Shown here piece by piece: positions 35,201-46,424 of a stretch of DNA of 48,273 nt. How positions within the stretch are numbered: the first letter of the stretch is position 1; the number at the start of each line of letters is the position of its first letter. Source of the stretch: Nitrospira sp. (GTDB lineage Bacteria > Nitrospirota > Nitrospiria > Nitrospirales > Nitrospiraceae); assembly GCA_005116815.1 (NCBI GenBank), contig SWDR01000022.1:101418-149690 (forward strand). The letters are read 5' to 3'. The notes beneath the pieces are model-generated. The model ran no database searches. It worked only from the letters and a program-made list of their open reading frames with translations, and was not told the DNA's origin. Made by a program: the position numbers and the translations under genes.

Positions 35201-36510
35201 CGCGGGCCCATGACGAGCGATCGGCCGGACGGTGGTCTCCCCCTGTGCTGTTGTTGCTGGCCGGTATGCTGGGATTGCTGGCCAGGGTTTGGACGATTTC
35301 CCATACACCAAGACAGGGTTATGCCGTCGATGATCTGTTCGATACCTTGGCCTGGAATCTTGCATCGATTGGAACGTTCACTCTGGATGGAAGCACAGCC
35401 TCGGCCCATGTCGGTCCTCTCTATCCCGCTGTCTTAGCCGCGTTCTATCAGTTGGTCGGTCACAGACCGGAGTGGGTACCCTATCTGCATGTCCTGTTCG
35501 ACATCGGCACAAGCAGCTGTATCTACCTGGTGGGAACGAGACTGTTTGGTTCTTGGACCGGTGCGATCGCGGCATCGGCCATGTTTCTCTATCCTGCCTA
35601 TTGGACCTACGATCCCAGGATCAGGAGTGAGAGCCTGCTGACATTGCTGGTGAGCGCCTGGCTGTGGGTGACGATCGTCTCGATCGAATCCCGACGGCTC
35701 CGGCACTTCGCCATCACGGGCATACTGGCCGGGCTGACCGTACTCTGTAAGCCGGCTGCAATGCTGCTGGGGATCGGCGTCGCAGCGCTGGCCTATGGGG
35801 GACCGGAGACCATCGGAGTCAAGACCCGCTCCGCAACGGTCTATTCGCTCGCCTGTCTGCTGATCGTGATGCCCTGGACCATCCGTAACTATCAGACGTT
35901 CGGTGCGGTCATACCGGTCTCTGCAGGAGTCGGGGCCGGTCTCTGGATGGGGAGTGATCCTGTCTCGCGAGGGAGTTGGCCCATGTCCAATGAGACCGAG
36001 CTGCAGATTTGGGAAACCGCCGGGATTACCCCCTTGCCTCACGCCTATGCAATGTACGAGGTGTCGACCGATCGGCTCTTGCGGGAAAAGGGCTGGGCGC
36101 GTATCAGAGAAGCGCCGGTTCGATACCTCTGGCTGACCCTGACCAGAATATTCGATTTCTGGATCGGGAACTCCTACTACCTGGTCAACTCGGATCAGGG
36201 ATTTGTTTCTGGTCTCAGCAGGGATGTTGCCGACCGGGGCTGGCTGGTGGCGGGCTACAGTGTCGGGAAGCGGATGCTGCTGATTCCTGGTCTGGTTCTG
36301 TTGGCGATCTGGAGCGCCTGGTTTCATCGAACGCGCTGGCAGGAGCTGCTTCCCCTTTATGTGTTCCCCATCGGCCTAATGTCGGGCTACGTATTATTCA
36401 CAGTGGAAGCTGGCCGGTATGCCTTACCTGTGTTACCGTGCCTTATGGTGCTGTCGGTGGCGGCGCTGGCACAGGTTCGCTTCTCGAGAATCTCTGTGCC
36501 GCATCGGTAA
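35197..36510 (+). CDS. GT39-like membrane glycosyltransferase
   Basis: A 437-residue polytopic protein. The first helix (VLLLLAGMLGLLARVW) is followed by a periplasmic loop with the GT39/ArnT-type acidic motif (YAVDDLFDTLAWNLASIG). Some nine further helices follow. Such enzymes take sugar from a polyprenyl phosphate and work on the periplasmic side. The ATG at 35197 overlaps the previous stop; a longer frame begins at 35074 but would lie inside the methyltransferase gene. The acceptor is unknown. Confidence 0.82.
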   Translation: MTRAHDERSAGRWSPPVLLLLAGMLGLLARVWTISHTPRQGYAVDDLFDTLAWNLASIGTFTLDGSTASAHVGPLYPAVLAAFYQLVGHRPEWVPYLHVLFDIGTSSCIYLVGTRLFGSWTGAIAASAMFLYPAYWTYDPRIRSESLLTLLVSAWLWVTIVSIESRRLRHFAITGILAGLTVLCKPAAMLLGIGVAALAYGGPETIGVKTRSATVYSLACLLIVMPWTIRNYQTFGAVIPVSAGVGAGLWMGSDPVSRGSWPMSNETELQIWETAGITPLPHAYAMYEVSTDRLLREKGWARIREAPVRYLWLTLTRIFDFWIGNSYYLVNSDQGFVSGLSRDVADRGWLVAGYSVGKRMLLIPGLVLLAIWSAWFHRTRWQELLPLYVFPIGLMSGYVLFTVEAGRYALPVLPCLMVLSVAALAQVRFSRISVPHR

Positions 36511-36536
36511 TCTCTTTCCCTGAGGCCGTGATTCCC

Positions 36537-37379
36537 ATGGGCTATGACCTCACAAGAAGGCAATTCAATCGCCTGGTACGTGCGTACCAGCCCTCGCGGT
36601 ATGAGACGTTTGGCGCGGAAGACGCGCGTTTCACGACTCCGATGAATCATGCGTTGAAATCTCGCGACCGCCTCCATGTGGCGCTGCGAAGCGGGTTGCA
36701 GCGTCTTCCTGAAGGACCTCAGACGATTGTGGACTTCGGGCCATTTCCCGGCAGTCTCTTACGCCTCTTGCGGGGGATTCAGCCGACGAAGACGGCGCGG
36801 CTGTTCGGCGCCGGTCTGATGGCGAGTCCTGAATTTGTGCAATTCATGAAGCAGGATGCCGATGTGGAGATTCTCACCGTGAATCTCGATCCTGCCGGGC
36901 AACAGTTCACGTCGAAAGGGTATCAGGAGACGGTACCGCTGCCGGACTCTTCCGCACAGCTCGTCTTTGCGTTGGAGATCGTCGAACATTTGACGTCGCC
37001 GTTTCATTTGATGACGGAAGCCTACAGATTGCTGAAGTCCGGCGGTCATCTGGTGATCACCACCCCGAATGTCACCCGCATCGGCAATATTTTCAAGCTG
37101 CTGATCGGCCGTTCGCCCAACGATCGGCTGGCCCCTCCCGGGTATAACGATCCAAACGATGAGTGGCGACCCCATGCGCGTGAATACGCGATGCATGAAC
37201 TGGCGGAGATGCTGCGTCACGTCGGATTCGAGATCGCGCTCTCGAGGTTTTTCTTGGGCGAAGACACGCAGGATTGCCAACAGACCGCCAGCCAGAGCGC
37301 AATCGACTGGGCCAAGGTGCCGTTTTATCTTGTCCCGCACTTGCGCGGGAGTCTGTTGATCCTGGGGAGAAAGCCCTGA
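36537..37379 (+). CDS. Class I SAM-dependent methyltransferase
   Basis: A 280-residue methyltransferase. Motif I is unusual (TIVDFGPFPGSLLRLLRG, with Phe-Pro in place of a second Gly). Motif IV and the following helix read LVFALEIVEHLTSPFHLMTE, and the post-motif SGGHLVITTPNVTRIGNI is standard. The ATG at 36537 begins the natural domain; GTG 36528 is an alternative, with GAGG upstream. A longer frame reading back into the GT39 gene is rejected. The next gene starts in its stop (TGATG). Substrate unknown, probably a sugar unit. Confidence 0.82.
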   Translation: MGYDLTRRQFNRLVRAYQPSRYETFGAEDARFTTPMNHALKSRDRLHVALRSGLQRLPEGPQTIVDFGPFPGSLLRLLRGIQPTKTARLFGAGLMASPEFVQFMKQDADVEILTVNLDPAGQQFTSKGYQETVPLPDSSAQLVFALEIVEHLTSPFHLMTEAYRLLKSGGHLVITTPNVTRIGNIFKLLIGRSPNDRLAPPGYNDPNDEWRPHAREYAMHELAEMLRHVGFEIALSRFFLGEDTQDCQQTASQSAIDWAKVPFYLVPHLRGSLLILGRKP

Positions 37380-38539
37380 TGCCGGTCGTGGTGGCAGAGC
37401 TGGCCGGGTCCGCGGCCTATGGAGGCGGTGAGCGGTATCTGGAGCTACTCTTTGAGCGTCTCGACCGCACGCAGTACCGCCCGCTCTTGATTTGTCCGGA
37501 GCCCGGTTCGTTTGTCGGGCGGATGGAAGCGCGAGGCGTGGAGACACACCTCGTCCACCTGGCGCCCTTGTTCAATCCATTTGCCCTCTGGCGGTTGACT
37601 CGGTTGTTGGTTCAGCAACGAGTGACCATCCTCCAGACGCACGGCGCCCGGTCAAACTTTTATGGACGGATTGCGGGACGTCTGGCCGGCGTCCCGGTCA
37701 TTATTTCGACCGTCCATAATTCACTCAAAGACTATGAGGTCTCTGCCGTCATACGATGGGTCTATGCAGCAGCGCTTCGTCTGACGCTCTCACTGGTCCA
37801 ACGGATCATCTGCGTCTCGGATGCCACTCGCCGTGACGTGATCGACGAATGTTCTGCTGCGGAAGCGAAGGTGCAAGTAGTGCACAACGGCATAGATCCC
37901 TCGGCCTTTCCAGCACAGCCTGATCGCCAGAAAGTCAGACAGGAGTTGGGGATGGGACAGCGGCCGGTCTTGGTGACGATCGCGCGGCTGACCGACGCGA
38001 AGGGCCATCGCTATTTGCTCGCGGCGCTTCCTTCGTTGCTCGATAGATGGCCGGAGCTCTGCTGCCTGTTTGTGGGCGAGGGTGAATTAGAAGACGCGTT
38101 GCAGCGGATGGCGAGAGAGCTGGGTGTCGAGCGGGCCTGTCGGTTTGTGGGGGTCCGTGTGGACATCGCCGATATCCTGGCTGCAGCGGATCTGTTTGTG
38201 CTGCCTTCTCTCTCTGAGGGATTTCCATTTGTGCTGTTGGAAGCGTTGGCGATGGGTTGTCCTGTCGTTGCGTCGAGGGTGAACGGTATTCCTGAGCTGA
38301 TTGAAGAGGGGAAGACGGGGCTCCTTGTGCCGGCGCGAGATCCCCGGGCGCTGGTGCTGGCCATACAGAAATTGTTGAGCGATCCGGCCGCGGCATCGAG
38401 GATGGGAGCCGCGGGAGGAACGGTGGTACGAGAGCAGTTCACGGCGGATCGCATGGTGGCGAATACGACGGCAATCTACGATGCGGCAATGCAAGACGCG
38501 GGCAGGCCGCTACCGGTCCGGAAGCAGGTGATCGCGTGA
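37379..38539 (+). CDS. Glycosyltransferase family 4
   Basis: A 386-residue GT-B enzyme with all GT4 landmarks: an N-terminal GGGERYLELLFERL, ILQTHGARSNFYGRIAGRLA, a hinge VVHNGIDPSAFP, and a donor site with a full E-x7-E (EGFPFVLLEALAMGCPVVAS). The end (GKTGLLVPARDPRALVLAIQ) is typical. It begins one base into the methyltransferase stop codon and its own stop overlaps the next gene (GTGA), so translation is coupled on both sides. A WcaJ-independent GT4 of unknown specificity. Confidence 0.92.
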   Translation: MPVVVAELAGSAAYGGGERYLELLFERLDRTQYRPLLICPEPGSFVGRMEARGVETHLVHLAPLFNPFALWRLTRLLVQQRVTILQTHGARSNFYGRIAGRLAGVPVIISTVHNSLKDYEVSAVIRWVYAAALRLTLSLVQRIICVSDATRRDVIDECSAAEAKVQVVHNGIDPSAFPAQPDRQKVRQELGMGQRPVLVTIARLTDAKGHRYLLAALPSLLDRWPELCCLFVGEGELEDALQRMARELGVERACRFVGVRVDIADILAAADLFVLPSLSEGFPFVLLEALAMGCPVVASRVNGIPELIEEGKTGLLVPARDPRALVLAIQKLLSDPAAASRMGAAGGTVVREQFTADRMVANTTAIYDAAMQDAGRPLPVRKQVIA

Positions 38540-39426
38540 AGACGGCAGCCATGCCGCAGACAGAACAGATCTCCTGTCCCTGTGGGAGCCAGGTCCTGCC
38601 GATCGAGGCGTTTCAGACACCGACCAGACGGTATGTCAGTTGTCCAGATTGTGAGTTGGTGTTTCTGAATCCTCGTCCGTTGACGACCACAGTCGAGGAG
38701 TTCTACCGCGAAGACTATGACGAAGCCTATGGTGAGGTGGAGGCTTCGTCGGATCGCGACCCTGTGTTCGAGAGTGTCGCGCGCCGTCTTGCCCAGTACC
38801 GGCAGCCGCCCGGGCGGCTGCTCGATGTCGGTTGTGGGGATGGCGCGTTCCTCCTCCTCTGCCAGTCTGCGGGATGGAGCTGTTACGGACTGGAGTTGTC
38901 GAAGAGGGCTGCTGCGCGCGCGATTCGTCGTGGTGTGACGCTGGTGCCTCCAGATTCTTTAGAGCGGATCGGTGAGTATGAACCGTTCGATGTGATCTCG
39001 TTGGTGAACGTGCTGGAGACGGTGACCAGTCCGGCGACAGTCCTCCGGCAGGTTGCGAAGGCCTTGGCGCCATCAGGACTTCTAGTGATCAGAGCGACCA
39101 ACGGGGCCTTTCACCTTCCGATGCGGGCACCGGCTCGATGGGTCGGGTCGCGTTACGATCAGGCCTTTCATCTCTTTCTCTATTCGCCGGAGACCCTTCG
39201 TTCCTTGCTGCAGGGGATCGGATTGGAGACGATTGCGATTCATAACTCAGTTCCGAGTCGAGGGCCGCTCAATCCGGCGAATCCCTGGATGAGCCGCTTG
39301 AAGTGGCGGATCGGTGCGGCCGCGTTCTGGTCCTGTGCAGAGTTACTCTTCAAGGTGACAGGCGGGCGTGTGGTCTGGGCTCCGTCATTTGAGCTCATCG
39401 CCAGGCGGAGGGAGGGATTGTCATGA
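38536..39426 (+). CDS. SAM-dependent methyltransferase with N-terminal zinc finger
   Basis: A 296-residue protein. The N-terminus carries four Cys as two pairs (SCPCGSQ and SCPDCELVFLNPRP), a zinc knuckle seen in a group of sugar methyltransferases. The Rossmann core follows (GRLLDVGCGDGAFLLLCQ, then YGLELSKRAAA). A late conserved stretch (LFLYSPETLRSLL) is common to the same group. The start is GTG 38536, within the previous stop. The substrate is probably a nucleotide- or lipid-linked sugar. Confidence 0.85.
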   Translation: MKTAAMPQTEQISCPCGSQVLPIEAFQTPTRRYVSCPDCELVFLNPRPLTTTVEEFYREDYDEAYGEVEASSDRDPVFESVARRLAQYRQPPGRLLDVGCGDGAFLLLCQSAGWSCYGLELSKRAAARAIRRGVTLVPPDSLERIGEYEPFDVISLVNVLETVTSPATVLRQVAKALAPSGLLVIRATNGAFHLPMRAPARWVGSRYDQAFHLFLYSPETLRSLLQGIGLETIAIHNSVPSRGPLNPANPWMSRLKWRIGAAAFWSCAELLFKVTGGRVVWAPSFELIARRREGLS

Positions 39427-39674
39427 GTACATCTCATTGGCTCAGTCTCCGAGGCAGGCGCTCACTCAGGTTTGTGGGGCTAGTGGTGGCACTGTGCCTG
39501 CTTGGCGCATTGGCCGCACTCGGGGTACGCTCGATGTTCACCTCGGTGGGATCTGCCAAACATATGCGGTACGAGCCGGTCGATGTGCCGCCTCAGGAGG
39601 TCTCGCCGCGGCACCAAAAAGAGAGGGAGGAGTACGACCGGCGGGAGCGAGCCGTGACGGAGAAGAGTCGGTAA
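39423..39674 (+). CDS. Small single-span membrane protein in the glycan locus
   Basis: An 83-residue protein with a basic N-terminus, one helix (FVGLVVALCLLGALAALGV) and a highly charged tail rich in Glu and Arg (KEREEYDRRERAV). The positive-inside rule puts the tail in the periplasm. It starts 4 bp inside the methyltransferase gene (ATGA) and ends 26 bp before asnB. No family is recognised. Its coupling to both neighbours makes it a genuine gene candidate, perhaps an accessory subunit of the glycan machinery. Confidence 0.6.
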   Translation: MSTSHWLSLRGRRSLRFVGLVVALCLLGALAALGVRSMFTSVGSAKHMRYEPVDVPPQEVSPRHQKEREEYDRRERAVTEKSR

Positions 39675-39700
39675 CCACGTTTCATGGGAGTCCTCATTGC

Positions 39701-41628
<1,928 letters not shown>

Positions 41629-41632
<4 letters not shown>

Positions 41633-44037
41633 ACGTCGTTCTATTCTCAGAGGTCACGATCGAGCGGGTCATCGGCGGCGCCGAGCGAGTCCTTCGGCAG
41701 CAATCGTTGGGCCTCGCCAAGCTGGGCCATCACGTGCGCGTCATCGTGCGGGCTCCCTGCGAGTCCGTCGAGGCGACATGCTCGATCGGCAACGTGACGG
41801 AACGGCGTTATCCCGTGACCAGAACCAGTGAGCCTGCCTTTGTCTGGTCTTCGGTACAGAATTCCCTTCGCGCCTTTGATGTGGAGGAACAGACCGGTCC
41901 TGTCGATGTCGGGGTCATCCACCAATCATTAGCTGGTCTCGGTCCGATCTTGTTTCGCTATCGCAGGGTCGGTCGCTGGGTCTATGTCTGTCATTCGCTG
42001 GCCCATGAGGAATACCTCACGAGGGCGGAGCGGGCCTCTTCGACAGTGGAACGGGTCAGGCGAAAGCTGAGCGCGCGCGCCAGACGGTGGATTGAACGAA
42101 TGGTGATGCGCCGCTGTCATCATGTGGTGGTCTTGAGCGAATTCATGAAACGGCAGGTCATGGCCGTTCACGGCATTGGACCGAAGGATATGACGGTGAT
42201 CCCTGGTGCAGCCGATCTTGCCATGTTCTATCCGGCGGAGGATCGGGGCGAGGTCAGGCGAGAACTGAAAATTTCCGAGAGTCGGACGATGTTGTTCACG
42301 GTGCGGAATCTCGTGCCTCGCATGGGGTTGGAACATCTGATTGAAGCGATGACGCGTCTCGGGGAGGAGCGGCAGAATCTTCTCCTCTTGATCGGCGGGG
42401 AGGGCCCGCTTCGCCCGCGATTGGAGGAGCTGATTCGCAGCAAGGGATTGCAAGATTCCGTGCAGTTGCTCGGGTTCGTGCCGGAGGAACAGTTGGCGAA
42501 GTATTTCCAGGCCTCTGACTTGGTCGTGATGCCGACGCTGCAGCTCGAAGGGTTCGGTCTAGTCACGGTCGAAGCGCTGGCCTGCGGTACCCCGGTGATG
42601 GGGACGCCAGTTGGCGCGATTCCAGAAGTCTTGAGCACGGTCGATCCGCTATTGGTGACAGAAGGGACAGATGGAGGGGCTCTCGCAAAAACCCTACGAT
42701 TATGGCTGTCGCGATTTCGTGAGCTGCCTGGCGAGCGGGAACGTCTGTCGAAAAAAGGCCGGGAGGTCGTGGAGCGGCGCTTCAACTGGGACGCCCATAC
42801 GGTTCAGTTGGATCGTCTCTTTGCCGCTGGTTCGAAAGACGGACCGATGACCGGGGCGAGGAAGGTGATCCATGTGATCACGCGCCTCGACTATGGTGGT
42901 TCGGCGCAGAACACGATGTTGACGGCCCTCGGGCATGATCGTACGCAGTTCGAGCCACTGGTGGTGGCTGGTTATCCGGGATCGTGGGATGCGCAAGGTG
43001 GACAGGCCGCGACAGAGGAGAATTGCCGGCGGCTCGACAAGGCCGGAGTTCGGTGGCTGCTGCTGCCTTCCCTGACGCGAGCCGTTCACCCGCTGAAAGA
43101 TCTTCAGGCCTTGTGGCAATTGATTGGCCTCTTCCGGCGAGAGCAGCCGGCATTGGTCCATACCCATACGTCGAAGGCCGGCGTGGTGGGACGACTGGCA
43201 GCCTGGTTGGCAAGGGTGCCCGTCATCGTCCATACGCCGCATGGCCATGTGTTCTACGGCCATTTTGGTTCCTTCCGGTCCTGGCTGTTTCTTCAGATCG
43301 AACGAGGGTTGAGCGTGATCACAGACCGTCTGATCGCATTGACGGACGCGGAGCGGCAGGACCACCTCGATCGTGCAGTCGGCAGGGCAGACCATTTCGC
43401 TGTCGTGCCGAGCGGGATTGATCGTGAGAAGTTCGGACGAGCGAGGGCCCAAGGGAAACAACGTCCGGACTGGTTTGGTTGTCCCGCAGATGCGCTGGTC
43501 GTCGGATCGGTCGGGTGGCTCACCGATATTAAGGGCCATGAACATCTGATCGAAGCCATCGCTCTATTGAAGCAGGATGTGCCCTCCCTCCATCTCGTGA
43601 TCGTCGGGAGCGGGGATCGGCAGGCAGCATTGTTACAGCAAGCGGAATCAGTCGGTCTCCGCGATGCCGTACATCTCCTCGGTCACAGAGACGATGTCGA
43701 TATCTGCCTCGCGGGGATGGACCTGTTTGTCTTACCTTCACTCAACGAAGGGATGGGTCGGGCGCTGATCGAAGCCATGGCGGCTGGATTGCCTGTCATT
43801 GCCTCCCGCGTCGGGGGTATTCCGGCAGTGGTCGACCACGAACGAACGGGCCTTCTAGTCTCGCCAGGCGATGCCGGCGCATTGGCAGGGGCGTTACGTC
43901 GGTTGCTCGATCGACCGGACTGGGCCAGGCAGTTAGGCGTCGCTGCGAGCCGCAGTGTGGATAGCCGATATGGATCGCTCTCCATGGTCCATGCCATCGA
44001 ATCCATCTTTGCCGAGGCGCTCACGGTTCATGGGTAA
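41629..44037 (+). CDS. Fused double glycosyltransferase (GT4-GT4)
   Basis: An 802-residue protein with two complete GT4 units in one frame. Unit 1 (1-~400) has GGAERVLRQQSLGLAKLGHH, a hinge VIPGAADLAMFYPA and donor site EGFGLVTVEALACGTPVMGT. Unit 2 (~405-802) restarts with RKVIHVITRLDYGGSAQNTM, has VHTHTSKAGVVGRLAAWLA, a hinge VVPSGIDREKFG and donor site EGMGRALIEAMAAGLPVIAS. Each is of normal size for GT4. The junction is a short linker (AAGSKDGPMTGA). The two halves are not close copies, so this looks like fusion of neighbouring genes, not tandem duplication. It could add two consecutive sugars. No stop or frameshift is seen. Confidence 0.92.
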
Positions 44038-45613
44038 GCGAGAGAGACAGCTGAGATGGGTTGGGCGGCTGATGCTGCCGTTCATGGTGTGGGCGGTCCT
44101 GCTCTGTGGCATTGTCGGGCATGTCGACGCATCGGACGATCGCCAGCAACTATTGGCCACGTTCCATGTTCATAGCACCGCCAGTACCGGCGACATGACG
44201 GTTGAAGCCTTGGCGGCAAGGGCGGAACAGCTCGGCCTGGATGTCCTGATCCTGACCGATAATTTCTCGCTGCGGTATGAATATGGACTCTGGCCCTTGC
44301 GGGGTATCCTGAAACAACGAGTGAGTATTCCCTCCCTGTTGGACTATGGGATTGAACGGTATCTCGACGAGATCGCGGCTTCGCAGCGCCGTCATCCGAA
44401 ACTCATCATTGTGCCTGGTGTCGAAATCGCGCCCTATTACTATTGGACCGGCTCTCTCGCAGCAGGCACCTTGACGATGCACAATGCGCAACGCAACCTC
44501 CTGGTGCTCGGCCTGACCAAGCCGGAGGATTATCGGTCTCTTCCTGCCAGTGGGAACCCGGGATCGTACATTGTTGATTGGCAGATGGCGGTGAATGGCG
44601 CGCCGATCTTATTGGTTGCTCCCGCCGTCTGGCTCTGGAGACCCTTCCGGCCTGTGGCTGACCGGCGATCCCCACGGCGAATGGTGTCCGTGGTCTTGAT
44701 CGTGTTGGCGCTGGCGTTGGTGGCCAATGCCTGGCCCTTGAGTCAGCCTGCGTTTAGTTCCTATGACGCAGGGCTGGGATATCGTCCCTATCAGGCCCTC
44801 ATCGATGATGTGAGGAGCAAGGGCGGACTGTCGTTTTGGTCGATGACGGAAGCGCGAGATTTTCATGAATATGGATTCGGGCCATTGGGAAGGGTCACCG
44901 TCAAGACGGAGGCTCACCCGGAATCGTTGTTGCAGACGACCGGATATACCGGTTTTGGCGGTCTCTATCAGGATGGGCGAACCATCAACAAGCCTGGTGA
45001 ACTCTGGGATCGGTTGCTTCAATTGTCGATAGATGAGCAGCGGCCAGCTTCGGTGTTGATTGGGGAGTTGGCGTTTCACGGATTGAAGGATGCCGGGAAG
45101 GATCTGCATCGCCTGGTCACGGTCATTTCTGTCAAGGAACGAACGATGCCAGCGGTGTTGGAGGCGTTGAGGGCAGGCCGTGCGTACGCAGTGGGTGAGG
45201 GAGATCACCATGTCCAGCTTCGGTTGGATGAGTTTCGAGTGCTCTGCCAGGGCGGAACCAGATCGGCCTCGATGGGCGATCGGCTGGATCCTGCCGGCGC
45301 TCGTGATCTGATGGTTCGTCTCTCGATTTCTGCGGCCGATCACGGGCGTCATCCTGTGAAGGTGCGGCTGATTCGTTCCGGGCAGGTCGTGGCACAACTG
45401 GCAGGCGAGACGCCGTTTCTCGTCGATTGGCCGGACACCTCCATGCCGACAGCGGAGCGGACGACCTATCGCGTCGAGATTACCGGCAGCGGAGAACTGT
45501 TGAGTAACCCGATCTTTGTGGGACCGAGTCATGATCTGAAGGCTATCAGCTCTCAGCCGTCAGCGTTCAGCTCAGACATGAGTTCATTTTCGAAGCTGAA
45601 ACCTGAAGGCTGA
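44030..45613 (+). CDS. PHP-domain protein with embedded membrane helices
   Basis: A 527-residue protein. An N-terminal helix (LMLPFMVWAVLLCGIVGHV) serves as signal or anchor. A PHP-type metal-binding start follows (ATFHVHSTASTGDMTVEALA, VLILTDNFSLRYEYG, IIVPGVEIAPYY). Between about 195 and 245 lie two hydrophobic segments (GAPILLVAPAVWLW and VVLIVLALALVANAW), after which PHP-like sequence resumes (YQALIDDVRSKGGLSFWSM, AFHGLKD). The C-terminal ~130 residues look like a beta-rich accessory domain. PHP proteins are phosphoesterases; substrate and true topology are unknown. The last ~20 residues are encoded by an intergenic-type repeat. It overlaps the previous gene by 8 bp. Confidence 0.78.
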   Translation: MGKRERQLRWVGRLMLPFMVWAVLLCGIVGHVDASDDRQQLLATFHVHSTASTGDMTVEALAARAEQLGLDVLILTDNFSLRYEYGLWPLRGILKQRVSIPSLLDYGIERYLDEIAASQRRHPKLIIVPGVEIAPYYYWTGSLAAGTLTMHNAQRNLLVLGLTKPEDYRSLPASGNPGSYIVDWQMAVNGAPILLVAPAVWLWRPFRPVADRRSPRRMVSVVLIVLALALVANAWPLSQPAFSSYDAGLGYRPYQALIDDVRSKGGLSFWSMTEARDFHEYGFGPLGRVTVKTEAHPESLLQTTGYTGFGGLYQDGRTINKPGELWDRLLQLSIDEQRPASVLIGELAFHGLKDAGKDLHRLVTVISVKERTMPAVLEALRAGRAYAVGEGDHHVQLRLDEFRVLCQGGTRSASMGDRLDPAGARDLMVRLSISAADHGRHPVKVRLIRSGQVVAQLAGETPFLVDWPDTSMPTAERTTYRVEITGSGELLSNPIFVGPSHDLKAISSQPSAFSSDMSSFSKLKPEG

Positions 45614-45626
45614 TGGCTGAAAGCTC
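45541..45626. repeat. Inverted repeat spanning a gene end
   Basis: Left arm (45541-45573) contains AGCTCTCAGCCGTCAGCGTT. The right arm (45592-45626), read in reverse complement, contains AGCTTTCAGCCATCAGCCTT. The two arms are near-identical and flank an 18-nt spacer, so the segment folds into a long hairpin. It encodes the C-terminus of the PHP protein and covers its stop codon and the gap before the WbqC-like gene. Its CAGC-rich pattern suggests a dispersed palindromic repeat. Confidence 0.75.
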
Positions 45627-45630
45627 ACCC

Positions 45631-46341
45631 ATGCGCGTCACCATTCATCAACCGCAGTTCCTACCCTGGTTAGGGTATCTGGACAAGATCGATCAGGCGG
45701 ACGTGTTTATTGCGTTGGACACGGTGCAGTTCAAAAAGAATGAATGGCAGAATCGCAATCGGATTAGAACGGCGGACGGGTGCCAGTGGATTACGGTGCC
45801 GGTGATCCATCGCTTCGGCCAATTGGTGAAGGATGTGCGAATCAATCAGACCGTGAACTGGCGGGCTCAACATCTGCGGGCGCTCGAGATCCATTATGCG
45901 AAGGCTCCGTTTCGTGAGCGCTATTTGCCGGAATTGCGCAGTATGTATGAGGCCCCATGGGAGCGGCTGCATGATGTGAACCTGGCAGTGATCCGCTGGT
46001 TACTGGAAGCCTTCGGGATTACGACGCCTGTTCGCTGCGCGTCGGAGTGGGAGGCGCGCGAAGAGCCTACCGATCGATTGATCGATCTGTGCCGCGCCGT
46101 AGGTGCATCGGTCTATCTGTCTGGTCCCGGCGGGGATGATTATCTGGACGTGCCTCGGTTTGAATCGTCCGGGTTGAAGCTAGAGATGCAACGGTTTCAG
46201 CATCCGCTGTATCGGCAAGTCTATGAACCGTTCATGCCGGCGATGTCGGCGATCGATCTGTTGTGTTGTTGCGGGCCGGAGGCGCTGACGCGATTGCGCG
46301 AAGCGCGGGCTGGGCAGAACGTACATGCGGTGACAAAGTAG
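45631..46341 (+). CDS. WbqC-like family protein
   Basis: A 236-residue protein starting with the family's characteristic TIHQPQFLPWLGYLDKI and continuing DVFIALDTVQFKKNEWQNRN. A GPGGDDYLDVPRFE block lies near 175. WbqC-family proteins recur in O-antigen and capsule loci but their activity is not established to my knowledge. The ATG at 45631 places the conserved HQPQ motif near the N-terminus; an ATG at 45613 would lie inside the repeat and is less likely. The 227 bp after the stop contain the second palindromic repeat. Confidence 0.88.
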   Translation: MRVTIHQPQFLPWLGYLDKIDQADVFIALDTVQFKKNEWQNRNRIRTADGCQWITVPVIHRFGQLVKDVRINQTVNWRAQHLRALEIHYAKAPFRERYLPELRSMYEAPWERLHDVNLAVIRWLLEAFGITTPVRCASEWEAREEPTDRLIDLCRAVGASVYLSGPGGDDYLDVPRFESSGLKLEMQRFQHPLYRQVYEPFMPAMSAIDLLCCCGPEALTRLREARAGQNVHAVTK

Positions 46342-46424
46342 TAAGAGTCGGCGGGAAAAGTGTTGTGGCACGATGTCCATAGAACAATGGAATGGCTGCG
46401 AGTGGTGAGATCGGTATAGTCATG

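Noticed and set aside
39368-39700. Upstream extension of asnB
   Set aside because: It would overlap two good genes and remove the required N-terminal Met-Cys of the glutaminase domain.
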